From Comamonas granuli NBRC 101663 (GTDB lineage: Bacteria; Pseudomonadota; Gammaproteobacteria; Burkholderiales; Burkholderiaceae_C): a stretch of DNA of 64,000 nucleotides. How positions within the stretch are numbered: the first letter of the stretch is position 1; each line of letters starts with the position of its first letter. Location of the stretch: contig NZ_BBJX01000002.1 of assembly GCF_000739995.1 (NCBI RefSeq), positions 277,910-341,909 on the forward strand, in the 5' to 3' direction. Below are positions 1 to 7,440 of this stretch, one piece after another. The notes beneath the pieces are model-generated. The model had not been told where the DNA came from and did not search any database. It saw only the letters and a list, made by a program, of their open reading frames with translations. A program made the translations under genes and the position numbers.

Positions 1-1
1 G

Positions 2-76
2 CGCTCGCCCGCGCCCTCGCGCGCCGCGCAGTGCCTGCAACGCTGCCTGGTGCAGGCCCACGCCTGAACCTGCGCT
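2..76 (+). CDS. possible 3' end of a gene that starts before the window
   Basis: An open frame enters from the left edge and stops at a TGA at 74-76, leaving about 24 codons rich in Ala, Arg, Gln and Cys. The other two frames are also open here because of the high GC, so the frame choice rests only on the stop lying just before the flagellar gene. No family is recognisable from so short a tail. It may be spurious. Confidence 0.25.
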
Positions 77-161
77 GCGGAGCCCGGCGTTCCTCTGCGC
101 CAGAGGGTGGCCCAGCGCAGTCCGGTGCACGGCGGAAAACGCTTTACTCTCCCGGCGCAAT

Positions 162-169
162 GCCGATAC
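162..169 (+). promoter_or_regulatory. possible FliA (sigma-28) -10 element
   Basis: The octamer GCCGATAC matches the flagellar sigma-28 -10 consensus GCCGATAA at 7 of 8 positions and lies just before a flagellar-type gene. A T-rich octamer 11 nt upstream (TTTACTCT) matches the -35 consensus only weakly (4 of 8). Transcription from here would start at about 176, almost at the ATG at 180. Confidence 0.3.
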
Positions 170-179
170 CATGGCTGCC

Positions 180-485
180 ATGTCCAGCATCACCGCCATC
201 GCCTCATCCGGCCTGCGTGCCGCGCAGCAGCGGCTGGACGCCTCCGCGCACAACATTGCCAATGCCCAGACGCCTGGCATGCGCCCCCTGCGCGTGGAGC
301 AGGCCGAGGCCGCCACGCCGCCAGGCGGGGTGCGCACCAGCGTGCAGCGCGCATCCCAGCCCGGGGTGGCGCTGGAGCAGGAGATGGTGGACCAGATGAG
401 CGCCACCTACGCCTTCAAGGCCAATCTGCGCACCCTGCAGACCCAGGACCGCATGCTGGGCGCCTTGCTCAACGAGCAGGCGTGA
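180..485 (+). CDS. short flagellar basal-body rod-like protein
   Basis: A 101-residue protein. The N-terminus carries the rod-protein signature SGLRAAQQRLDASAHNIAN followed by A-T-P-G, seen in FlgB/FlgC/FlgF-type proteins. The C-terminal 40 residues (EMVDQMSATYAFKANLRTLQ) match the Flg_bbr_C helix. The central hook/rod domain is absent, so this is the short single-gene form rather than FlgC or FlgG. The family forms coiled-coil contacts in the periplasmic rod; a role here is inferred. The start at 180 gives the usual M-S-S-I N-terminus; 171 is in frame and possible. There is no Shine-Dalgarno. Its last 17 bases overlap the convergent gene at 469-723. No other rod gene is nearby. Confidence 0.75.
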   Translation: MSSITAIASSGLRAAQQRLDASAHNIANAQTPGMRPLRVEQAEAATPPGGVRTSVQRASQPGVALEQEMVDQMSATYAFKANLRTLQTQDRMLGALLNEQA

Positions 486-723
486 GCAGCGCCTGCGCTG
501 GCGCAGGGGTGCGCCGCAGCGCGCGCTCCCAGGCTTTCTCGTGGAAGAAAAAGGCCACGGCCTGCACCGTTGGCTCCAGCAGGCTGAGCGTGAACGAGGC
601 GACCAGATTGCCGGTGATGGCGTAGGCCACCATGGCCGCCACGCAGATGTGGATGAGGTAGTAGCTGCCGGTCTTGAGCAGCATGGCCCGGTTCTGGCGG
701 GCGATGTGGCGGATGCGGGACAT
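469..723 (-). CDS. DUF2061-type small membrane protein
   Basis: An 84-residue protein beginning M-S-R-I-R-H. Two hydrophobic segments (about residues 16-36 and 42-58) flank a short loop containing the typical GNLVASFTLSLLEPTVQ stretch, and the motif FFFHEKAWE follows. This layout is that of DUF2061 inner-membrane proteins, whose function is unknown. The start at 723 was chosen over an upstream in-frame ATG because AGGAG stands about 6 nt before it. The 3' end overlaps the convergent flagellar gene by 17 nt. The AT-rich patch at about 768-800 between this gene and the SPFH gene may hold its promoter. Confidence 0.7.
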   Translation of the reverse strand: MSRIRHIARQNRAMLLKTGSYYLIHICVAAMVAYAITGNLVASFTLSLLEPTVQAVAFFFHEKAWERALRRTPAPAQALLTPAR

Positions 724-916
724 GGCGGACTCCTGGAAGGCGGGACCAGCGGATGCGCCGGCCTGTGTAAATAATAATGCTTCGCAATTGCATTGCCCAT
801 TGAGTCTCCCTACCAGCGGCATAGCCTGCACGCACCGCCGGGCCCCGCCGCAGCAAGGCTTGTTCTATGATGGCTGGCCCTACCAACCCCCTTCGTTCAG
901 CAACCGGGAGCAGCGC

Positions 917-1969
917 ATGGCCCTCATGGACTTCATCAAGAAACAGTTCATCGACATCCTCCAGTGGACCGAGGACGGCGACGGAACGCTGGCATGGCGC
1001 TTCCCGATGGAGGGGATGGAAATCCAGAACGGCGGCACGCTGGTGGTGCGCGAGTCGCAGATGGCGGTGTTCGTCAACGAAGGCCAGGTGGCCGACGTGT
1101 TCGGCCCCGGCACCTACAAGCTGACCACGCAGACGCTGCCGGTGCTCACCTACCTGAAGAACTGGGACAAGCTGTTCCAGTCGCCCTTCAAGAGCGACGT
1201 GTACTTCTTCAGCACGCGCCAGCAGATCGACCAGAAGTGGGGCACGCCGCAGCCCATCACCATCCGCGACAAGGACTTCGGCGCGGTGCGCCTGCGCGCG
1301 TTCGGCAACTACGCCTACCGCATCGCCGACCCCAAGCGGTTCCACACCGAGATCTCGGGCACGCGCGATGTGTACCCCGCGGCCGACCTCGAAGGCCAGT
1401 TGCGCGGCCTGGTGCTGCAGAACATCAGCAACGCCATCGCCGGCAGCGGCCTGCCCTTCCTCGACCTGGCGGCCAACCAGGTGATGTTTGCCGACGCGCT
1501 GGCCAAGGAACTGCAGCCCGCGTTCGAGAAAATCGGCCTCAAGCTGGAGGCGATGACGGTGCAGAACGTCTCGCTGCCCGAGGAGCTGCAGAAGATCCTC
1601 GACCAGAAGATCGGCATGGGCATGGTCGGCGGCGACATGGGCAAGTTCATGCAGTACCAGACGGCGCAGGCCATCCCCAAGTTCGCCGAGGGTGCGGGCC
1701 ATGGCGGTGGCGGCATCGCGGGCGACGCCATGGGCCTGGGCGCCGGCGTGGCGCTGGGCCAGGTGCTGGCGCAGAACCTGCAGGCCGGCCTGCAGGGCGC
1801 AGCGGCCCAGGCCGCGCCCGCCGCGGCTGCCGCAGCGGCGGCCGGGGGCGTCAAGCCCGAGGACGTCATGGCCACACTGGAGAAGCTGGCCGAGCTCAAG
1901 ACCAAGGGCATCCTCACGCAGGACGAGTTTGACGCCAAGAAGGCCGAACTGCTGAAAAAGCTGGTCTGA
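917..1969 (+). CDS. SPFH/Band-7 protein with C-terminal SHOCT domain
   Basis: A 350-residue protein of the type often annotated 'virion core protein' or YdjI-like. The SPFH (Band-7-like) region covers about residues 20-240. A Gly/Ala-rich linker (about 260-310) follows, then a SHOCT helical hairpin at the C-terminus (LEKLAELKTKGILTQDEFDA). SPFH proteins assemble into membrane-associated oligomers; SHOCT is a short oligomerisation module found at protein ends. GGGAG 6 nt before the ATG supports the start. It is the first gene of a co-directional set continuing with DUF4178, DUF350 and, beyond a restriction cassette, a spermidine-synthase-like protein. That association suggests an envelope-stress role (inference). 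A TATGAT at 866-871 may be its -10. Confidence 0.82.
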   Translation: MALMDFIKKQFIDILQWTEDGDGTLAWRFPMEGMEIQNGGTLVVRESQMAVFVNEGQVADVFGPGTYKLTTQTLPVLTYLKNWDKLFQSPFKSDVYFFSTRQQIDQKWGTPQPITIRDKDFGAVRLRAFGNYAYRIADPKRFHTEISGTRDVYPAADLEGQLRGLVLQNISNAIAGSGLPFLDLAANQVMFADALAKELQPAFEKIGLKLEAMTVQNVSLPEELQKILDQKIGMGMVGGDMGKFMQYQTAQAIPKFAEGAGHGGGGIAGDAMGLGAGVALGQVLAQNLQAGLQGAAAQAAPAAAAAAAAGGVKPEDVMATLEKLAELKTKGILTQDEFDAKKAELLKKLV

Positions 1970-1971
1970 GT

Positions 1972-2030
1972 CAATACTATAAAAACTATAGCTGCCAGCG
2001 CTTGAGGGGCGGGCACCAGAGGCCTGAAAA
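1972..2030 (+). repeat. dispersed repeat copy 1 (forward)
   Basis: This copy lies between the SPFH and DUF4178 genes. Its core reads AGCTGCCAGCGCTTG, then GGCGGGCACCAGAGGCC, preceded by an A/T-rich run with ACTATAAAAACTATAG. It belongs to the imperfect 40-60 bp family found 11 times in the window, here called 'forward' when AGCT precedes GCGCTTG. Confidence 0.75.
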
Positions 2031-2072
2031 CCTCTGAGTCCGCACGGAGCGGCGCAGGCAGGCGCACCCACG

Positions 2073-3560
2073 ATGGCGACCAGCCCCACCCAGCGCAGCT
2101 ACCGGGCGCCCTGCCCGGGCTGCGGCGCGCCCGTCGAATTCCGCAGCGCGCAATCCACGCACGCCGTCTGCGGCTACTGCCAGAGCACGGTGGTGCGCAG
2201 CGGCGAGGTGCTCGCGCGCCTGGGCAAGATGGCCGAGCTGTTCGACGACCATAGCCCGTTGCAGCTCATGGCCAGCGGGCGCATCGTGCTCGATGGCCAG
2301 GAGCAGCCCTTCACCCTCATCGGCCGCCTGCAGTACAAGAACGAGGCGGGCACCTGGGCCGAATGGGTCGCCTACCTGAACGACGGCAGCATGGCCACGC
2401 TGGGCGAGGACAACGGCGCCTACGTCTTCACCCGCCCCGACCCCGCCATCCGCGCCCTGCCCGACGCCGGCCGCCTGCGCGCGGGCACGACCACGGCCAT
2501 CAACGGCAAGACCTTCAGCGTGGCCTATGCCGGCCAGGGCAGCCTCATCGCCGCGCAGGGCGAGCTGCCGCGCCTGCCACCCCTGGGCCAGCCCTTTGCC
2601 ATGGCCGAGCTGCGCAGCAGCGACGGCGAGGTGCTGTCCATCGACTACGGCGTGCAGCCCCCGCGTGTGGAGCGCGGGCGCAGCGTGTTGCTCGACGACC
2701 TGAAGCTCCAGGGTCTGAAAGACGCGTCGGCCAAGGAGGAGAAGGGCCGCCAGTTCGACTGCCCGCAGTGCGGCGCGCCCGTGCAGGTGCAGCTGGAGAC
2801 CACCAAGAGCTGCACTTGCCCCTCGTGCAAGAGCGTGATCGACCTCTCCCACGGCCTGGGCGGCGAGCTGCGCGCGGCCGTGCAGGACGAGCCCGTGCGC
2901 CCCACCATCGCGCTGGGCGCCAAGGGGCAATTGCAGGGGGTGGACTGGCAGGTGGTGGGCTTTCAGCACCGCATGGGCCAGGAGCCCGGCGACGACGAGC
3001 ATTTCGGCTGGAACGAATACCTGCTCTACAACCAGAAGCGCGGCTTCGCCTTCCTGGTCGATTCCGAGGAAGGCTGGAGCCTGGTGCGCCCCACCACGGG
3101 CGCGCCGCAAATGACGGCCAATGGGCGCAGCGCCACCTACCTGGGCAGCAAGTACGAGCTCAAGTACAGCTACCACGCCGAGACGACCTATGTGCTGGGC
3201 GAGTTCTACTGGCAGGTCGAGCGCGGGCAAAAGACCTTCAACCGCGACTTCGCGAGCAGCAAGGGCCTGCTGTCCATGGAGCAAAGTCCCAGCGAGGTCA
3301 CCTGGTCCAGCGGTGACAGGCTGGCGGCCGCCACCGTGGCCCAGGCCTTCGGCATCGCCCCGTCCCGGATCGGGGACGACGTGGGCCCCTTTGTCCCCGC
3401 GGGGGGCGACAGGATCAAGACCATCCTGATCGTGGTGGTCATCGTCATCATCCTGCTGGTCATCCTGAGCGACTGCTCGGGCTCATCGGGTGGCAGCGGC
3501 TACACGCGCAGCACCGGCGGCTCCTGGGGTGGCTACTCCAGCGGCGGCGGGCACAAATGA
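2073..3560 (+). CDS. zinc-ribbon DUF4178 membrane-anchored protein
   Basis: A 495-residue protein. An N-terminal zinc ribbon (CPGC at about 14-17, CGYC at about 33-36) is followed by a first DUF4178 domain (about 65-160). A second zinc ribbon (CPQC, then CPSC at about 229-260), a second DUF4178 domain (about 280-410), one transmembrane helix (about 448-466, rich in I and V) and a Gly/Ser/Tyr tail complete it. DUF4178 has no known biochemical role. It is repeatedly found beside DUF350 proteins and spermidine-synthase-like enzymes, as here. It is 22 nt upstream of the DUF350 gene, so the two are probably co-transcribed. The intergenic DNA before it carries repeat copy 1, which may affect read-through from the SPFH gene. 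Confidence 0.82.
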   Translation: MATSPTQRSYRAPCPGCGAPVEFRSAQSTHAVCGYCQSTVVRSGEVLARLGKMAELFDDHSPLQLMASGRIVLDGQEQPFTLIGRLQYKNEAGTWAEWVAYLNDGSMATLGEDNGAYVFTRPDPAIRALPDAGRLRAGTTTAINGKTFSVAYAGQGSLIAAQGELPRLPPLGQPFAMAELRSSDGEVLSIDYGVQPPRVERGRSVLLDDLKLQGLKDASAKEEKGRQFDCPQCGAPVQVQLETTKSCTCPSCKSVIDLSHGLGGELRAAVQDEPVRPTIALGAKGQLQGVDWQVVGFQHRMGQEPGDDEHFGWNEYLLYNQKRGFAFLVDSEEGWSLVRPTTGAPQMTANGRSATYLGSKYELKYSYHAETTYVLGEFYWQVERGQKTFNRDFASSKGLLSMEQSPSEVTWSSGDRLAAATVAQAFGIAPSRIGDDVGPFVPAGGDRIKTILIVVVIVIILLVILSDCSGSSGGSGYTRSTGGSWGGYSSGGGHK

Positions 3561-3581
3561 ATTTTGCAAGGAGAAACAGCA

Positions 3582-3803
3582 ATGATGGGAATCGAATGGC
3601 TCCGGCCCGCGGCCTTCCTCGGGTCCATCCTGTACGCCATCATCGGCGTGGTGGTGTTCTGGCTGTGCTTTGTCATCATCGACAAGATCACCCCCGCCGA
3701 CCTGTGGCGCGAAATCGTCGAGAAGCAGAACCAGGCCCTGGCCCTGGTGGTGGCGGCCATGTGCCTGGGCATCAGCATCATCGTGGCGGCGGCGATCCAT
3801 TGA
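3582..3803 (+). CDS. DUF350 (YjfL-type) small membrane protein
   Basis: A 73-residue protein with two hydrophobic helices (about 10-30 and 52-70) separated by the loop DKITPADLWREIVEKQN. This matches a single DUF350 unit; YjfL-like proteins often have several. The ATG at 3582 is preceded by AAGGAG at 8 nt, which rules out the upstream in-frame ATG at 3564. In comparable operons a spermidine-synthase-like gene usually follows; here it lies 6.3 kb further on, beyond a restriction-modification cassette. Function is unknown; a membrane partner of the polyamine-type enzyme is inferred. Confidence 0.8.
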   Translation: MMGIEWLRPAAFLGSILYAIIGVVVFWLCFVIIDKITPADLWREIVEKQNQALALVVAAMCLGISIIVAAAIH

Positions 3804-3823
3804 CGCGGTGGCGGTGACTCGCC

Positions 3824-3831
3824 CGCACAAT
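3824..3831 (+). promoter_or_regulatory. possible -10 element before the mod gene
   Basis: CGCACAAT lies 47 nt before the methyltransferase ATG. The same octamer occurs 44 nt before the kinase gene at 11793 and 34 nt before the GNAT gene at 28483, so it may be a common -10 region in this genome. No clear -35 was seen. Confidence 0.35.
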
Positions 3832-3878
3832 AGCGGACTCGCCCGCCAGCCCGGACACCGGGCACCCCAACATCCGAC

Positions 3879-5519
3879 ATGCCTACCCTTGACTGGCTTA
3901 ACCGCGCCACTGCCTTCACCACCGCCGCCCAAGTGCCCTACCGGCTGCTGGACACCGTCTCCACCCACGGCGATGCCGCCAGTGCGCAGGGCAACCTACT
4001 GATCCAGGGCGACAACCTCGAAGCCCTGAAGGCCCTGCTGCCGTTTTACCGAGGCAAGGTGAAGTGCATCTTCATCGACCCGCCGTACAACACGCAAAGC
4101 GCCTTCGAGCACTACGACGACCACCTGGAACACAGCCAGTGGCTGAGCATGATGCTGCCGCGCCTGCAACTGCTGCGCGAGCTGCTGAGCGAGGACGGCT
4201 CGATCTGGGTGACTATCGACGACAACGAAGGGCATTACCTCAAGGTGTTGATGGATGAGGTGTTTGGGCGGAGGAATTTCCTGACCACGTTCATTTGGCA
4301 GAAGAGCTATGGTGGTGGCGCTAAAGCTAGATATTTCGTTGGGCTGCACGAGTACATACACTGCTTCGCAAAAAACATTGCTGCTCTGCCAGACTTCTTT
4401 TGGCCACCCGATGAAGGGGTGCTCAAGTACTACAAATTGCGCGACGCAAAGTTTGTAATACGTGGGCCTTACCGACTGCAGCCACTCGCGACCACAAGTA
4501 ACGACGAAAGACCCAACTTGCGTTACGCCCTTCCCGGGCCAGACGGCACAGAAGTTTGGCCAGTGAAACAGTGGCAATGGTCTCGAGAACGAGCACTCAA
4601 CGCACTAGCAAATGATGAGCTCGTTTTCACGCCGTCAAAAACCGGCTTTACCGTCAACTACAAACAGTATTTGAGAGATACCGACGGTGAGGAGAGGCGT
4701 GCAAAACCAAAATCAATCATTGAAGGGCAGTACACACAACACGGAACACAAGAAAGTGTTGCCCTTTTTGGCCAAGAGAAGAAATTTTCTTTTCCTAAAC
4801 CCGAAGGAATCATTGAACGCATTCTGGAGGCCGCCACTACCCCCGGCGACCTGGTTCTCGACAGCTTCCTCGGCTCCGGCACCACGGCCGCCGTGGCGCA
4901 CAAGATGGGCCGCCGCTGGATCGGCATCGAAATGGGCGAGCACGCCGCCACGCACTGCCTGCCCCGGCTGGAGAAGGTGATCGCGGGCGAACAGGGCGGT
5001 ATCAGCCAGGCGGTAGGTTGGCAGGGCGGCGGCGGCTTTCGCTTCGCCCGCCTGGGCGCGCCCGTGTTCGATGCGCAAGGCCGCATCCACCCCGAGGTGC
5101 GCTTTGCCACGCTGGCGGCCTTTGTCTGGCAACAGGAGACGGGCACCGCCTTCGACCCTGCCCAGGGCCGCGCAGGCACGCCCTGGATCGGCACACACTC
5201 TGTCTTTGATAGCTGCTCGCGCTCGCCTGATGCGCCCGAAGCGGCAGTTCCGCCTGACATCGCGCTCCTCGAACTCGTGCTGCGCAGCCGCACGGCCTAC
5301 TACCTGCTGTTCAACGGCATCCTGGGCGACAAGCGCCCCGCCAGCGGCAATGTGCTCACGCGCGCCGTCCTCGATGCGCTCTTGCAACTGCACGCCACCA
5401 CGCCGCACCCCGAGGCGCCGCTGGTGGTCTATGGCGAGGCCAACCGCCTGGGCCCCGAAACCCTGGCCCGCGCGCGGGTGACGTTCAAGCACATTCCGTA
5501 TGACGTGAAGGCGAGGTGA
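3879..5519 (+). CDS. mod: DNA methyltransferase (Mod) of a type III-like restriction system
   Basis: A 546-residue enzyme predicted to methylate DNA using S-adenosylmethionine. The catalytic motif DPPY (residues 67-70, in KCIFIDPPYNTQ) precedes the AdoMet-binding motif DSFLGSGTT (about 328-336). This order IV - target recognition - I defines the beta class used by type III Mod subunits. The segment between them is the target-recognition region. Its DNA (about 4270-4830) is markedly poorer in GC than both flanks: three sampled 60-base lines had 25, 30 and 23 G/C. That suggests exchange of the specificity domain. A dispersed repeat copy is read in frame at about residues 443-454. No Shine-Dalgarno is visible. 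The next gene starts 4 nt after the stop. The recognition sequence cannot be told from sequence alone. Confidence 0.87.
   Translation: MPTLDWLNRATAFTTAAQVPYRLLDTVSTHGDAASAQGNLLIQGDNLEALKALLPFYRGKVKCIFIDPPYNTQSAFEHYDDHLEHSQWLSMMLPRLQLLRELLSEDGSIWVTIDDNEGHYLKVLMDEVFGRRNFLTTFIWQKSYGGGAKARYFVGLHEYIHCFAKNIAALPDFFWPPDEGVLKYYKLRDAKFVIRGPYRLQPLATTSNDERPNLRYALPGPDGTEVWPVKQWQWSRERALNALANDELVFTPSKTGFTVNYKQYLRDTDGEERRAKPKSIIEGQYTQHGTQESVALFGQEKKFSFPKPEGIIERILEAATTPGDLVLDSFLGSGTTAAVAHKMGRRWIGIEMGEHAATHCLPRLEKVIAGEQGGISQAVGWQGGGGFRFARLGAPVFDAQGRIHPEVRFATLAAFVWQQETGTAFDPAQGRAGTPWIGTHSVFDSCSRSPDAPEAAVPPDIALLELVLRSRTAYYLLFNGILGDKRPASGNVLTRAVLDALLQLHATTPHPEAPLVVYGEANRLGPETLARARVTFKHIPYDVKAR
5204..5240 (+). repeat. 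dispersed repeat copy 2 (forward), inside mod
   Basis: TTTGATAGCTGCTCGCGC, then TCGCCTGATGCGC, aligns with the forward form of the dispersed family (AGCTGCT-GCGCTTG-C-TGATG-GC). It lies in the coding frame of the methyltransferase, encoding V-F-D-S-C-S-R-S-P-D-A, close to the C-terminal region. This is the shortest and most degenerate of the copies. Confidence 0.55.
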
Positions 5520-5523
5520 GGGG

Positions 5524-7440
5524 ATGACTGCGCAGGAGCTTCTGGAAAGCCTGAATCTGCTCGATGAAAACGAGCGCATCGAGGCCAAGCGCGCACAGGA
5601 GGCTGGCAAGTCGCTGCTGGAAACCATTTGCGCCTTTGCCAATGAGCCCCATTTGGGCGGCGGCTGGCTGTTGTTGGGGGTGGCGCCGGATGAACAGGCG
5701 TTGTTCCCCGGCTATGCGGTCGAGGGGGTGCTACATCCGGACAAGCTCAGCGCCGACCTGGCCAGCCAGTGCGCCACGACGTTCAACATGCCGCTGCGGG
5801 TGGATATCCGCACCGAAACGCTGGCGGGTGAACCTGTCGTCGTCGTGTTCGTGCCCGAGGCTGCGCCGCAGGACAAGCCCATTTACTTCAAGGCCACCGG
5901 TTTGCCCAGGGGTGCGTTTCGCCGTATCGGCAGCACCGACCAGCGGTGCACCGAGGACGACCTGGAAATGCTGTACCAGTCGCGCCAGCGCGAAAGCTTT
6001 GACGCAGGGCTGGTCTCTGGCGCCGGGCAGGACGATATCGACGACGCGGCCATTGCCGACTACCGCCAGGCCCGGGCCGAGGCCAACCCCGATGCCGAGG
6101 AACTGAGGTGGACGGACGCAGAGCTGTTGCAGGCGTTGAACGCGGTACGGCGCGATGCGGCAGGCGCCTGGAAGCCCACGGTGGCGGGCTTGTTGCTGTT
6201 TGGGAAGGCTGTGGCTTTGCGGCGCTTTTTCCCGATGACGCGGGTGGATTACATCCGGGTTCCGGGGCGCGAATGGGTGCCGCATCCCGACCGCCGCTTC
6301 GACACGGTCGAGCTGCGTGCGCCGCTGTTCACGCTGCTGCGCCGCACCCAGGCGGCCGTGCTGGACGACCTGCCCAAGGGCTTTGGTCTGGAAGAGGGTC
6401 AGCTGCAGCGCAGCGACAAGCCCATCATCCCGCTGCGCGCGCTGCGCGAGGCACTGGTCAATGCCCTGATGCACCGCAGCTACCGTGTGCAGGCGCCGGT
6501 GCAGGTGATTCGCTATGCGAACCGGCTTGAAATCCGCAACCCGGGTTTTTCGCTCAAGTCGCCCGATCACCTGGGCGAGCCGGGCTCCATGCCGCGCAAT
6601 CCCCATATTGCTGCCGTGTTGCACGAAACCCGCTTCGCGGAGACCAAGGGCAGCGGCATTCGCGCCATGCGCGAGGCGATGGACACAGCCGGCTTGGTGC
6701 CGCCCTTGTTCGAGTCTGATCGGGGGCAGGATCAGTTCAGTACCTTGTTCTTCTTTCACCACTTTCTGGGCGAGGACGACATCCGCTGGCTGGCGCAGTT
6801 CAAGGCGCTGCACCTCAGCGACGAAGAGGCTCGCGCCCTGGTCGTGGCCCGCGAGGCCAACGCCATCGACAACGCGACCTACCGCGCTCTGAACAAGGTG
6901 GACACCCTCACCGCCAGCAGTGCCCTGCGGCGATTGCGCGACGCGGGCCTGTTCAGCCAGCAGGGCCGTGGCTCGGCCACGTGGTACCAGCCTACGGACA
7001 GGCTGCTGGGCGGAGCGCCTGGCGGCTTGCTTGGCAAGCTGGACGCGCTATCCAGTAAGCCTGTCCCTTTATCTAGCATGGCTGAGGGCTTATCTAGTAA
7101 GTCCGCCTCCTTATCTAGCAAGTCCGACGGCTTATCTAGCAAGCCTGATCCGGCCCGCATGGCCTTGCTGGACGAACTGCCTGGCCAGCTTGCGGCCCGC
7201 ATTGGCGCGCTGGGGCAGCGCCATCCGCCGGAGCGAGTGCGCGATCTGGTGGTGGAGCTGTGCCAGCGCCGCCCCTGGCGGGCGGACGAACTGGCGCTGC
7301 TGCTGCAACGTAACCCGGAATCCATCCGCCAAAACTACCTGCGTCCTTTGCTGGCGCAAAAGCGCATTGCCATGACCCTGCCAGATACGCCCCATTCTCC
7401 GCAGCAGGCATACCGCAGCGTGCAGGAAAGCCTTTCATGA
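5524..7440 (+). CDS. AlbA_2 / HATPase_c_4 ATP-binding protein of the restriction locus
   Basis: A 638-residue protein of the COG2865 type. The N-terminus has an AlbA_2 (Schlafen-related) domain (about 15-130; ERIEAKRAQEAGKSLLETI, then FANEPHLGGGWLLLGV). A GHKL-type ATP-binding domain follows, with N-box REALVNALMHR near residue 308 and ETKGSGI near 373. The C-terminal part is winged-helix-like. Five 7-residue units beginning L-S-S occupy 509-543. Such proteins often accompany restriction or BREX-like loci and are annotated as regulators or RecG-like; the biochemical role is not established. It starts 4 nt after mod, and its TGA overlaps the res ATG (ATGA), so the three genes look translationally coupled. 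Confidence 0.8.
   Translation: MTAQELLESLNLLDENERIEAKRAQEAGKSLLETICAFANEPHLGGGWLLLGVAPDEQALFPGYAVEGVLHPDKLSADLASQCATTFNMPLRVDIRTETLAGEPVVVVFVPEAAPQDKPIYFKATGLPRGAFRRIGSTDQRCTEDDLEMLYQSRQRESFDAGLVSGAGQDDIDDAAIADYRQARAEANPDAEELRWTDAELLQALNAVRRDAAGAWKPTVAGLLLFGKAVALRRFFPMTRVDYIRVPGREWVPHPDRRFDTVELRAPLFTLLRRTQAAVLDDLPKGFGLEEGQLQRSDKPIIPLRALREALVNALMHRSYRVQAPVQVIRYANRLEIRNPGFSLKSPDHLGEPGSMPRNPHIAAVLHETRFAETKGSGIRAMREAMDTAGLVPPLFESDRGQDQFSTLFFFHHFLGEDDIRWLAQFKALHLSDEEARALVVAREANAIDNATYRALNKVDTLTASSALRRLRDAGLFSQQGRGSATWYQPTDRLLGGAPGGLLGKLDALSSKPVPLSSMAEGLSSKSASLSSKSDGLSSKPDPARMALLDELPGQLAARIGALGQRHPPERVRDLVVELCQRRPWRADELALLLQRNPESIRQNYLRPLLAQKRIAMTLPDTPHSPQQAYRSVQESLS
7048..7152 (+). repeat. five 21-bp tandem units coding heptads L-S-S-x4
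   Basis: Five consecutive in-frame units encode LSSKPVP, LSSMAEG, LSSKSAS, LSSKSDG and LSSKPDP. The DNA units share TTATCTAG(T/C)AAG, far more A/T-rich than the gene around them. A 21-bp unit keeps the frame whatever the copy number, so changes in copy number would alter protein length rather than switch the gene off. Confidence 0.85.

Noticed and set aside
7048..7152. Tandem repeats considered as a CRISPR array
   Set aside because: Units are 21 bp, lie in frame in a coding gene, and have no unique spacers or cas genes nearby.
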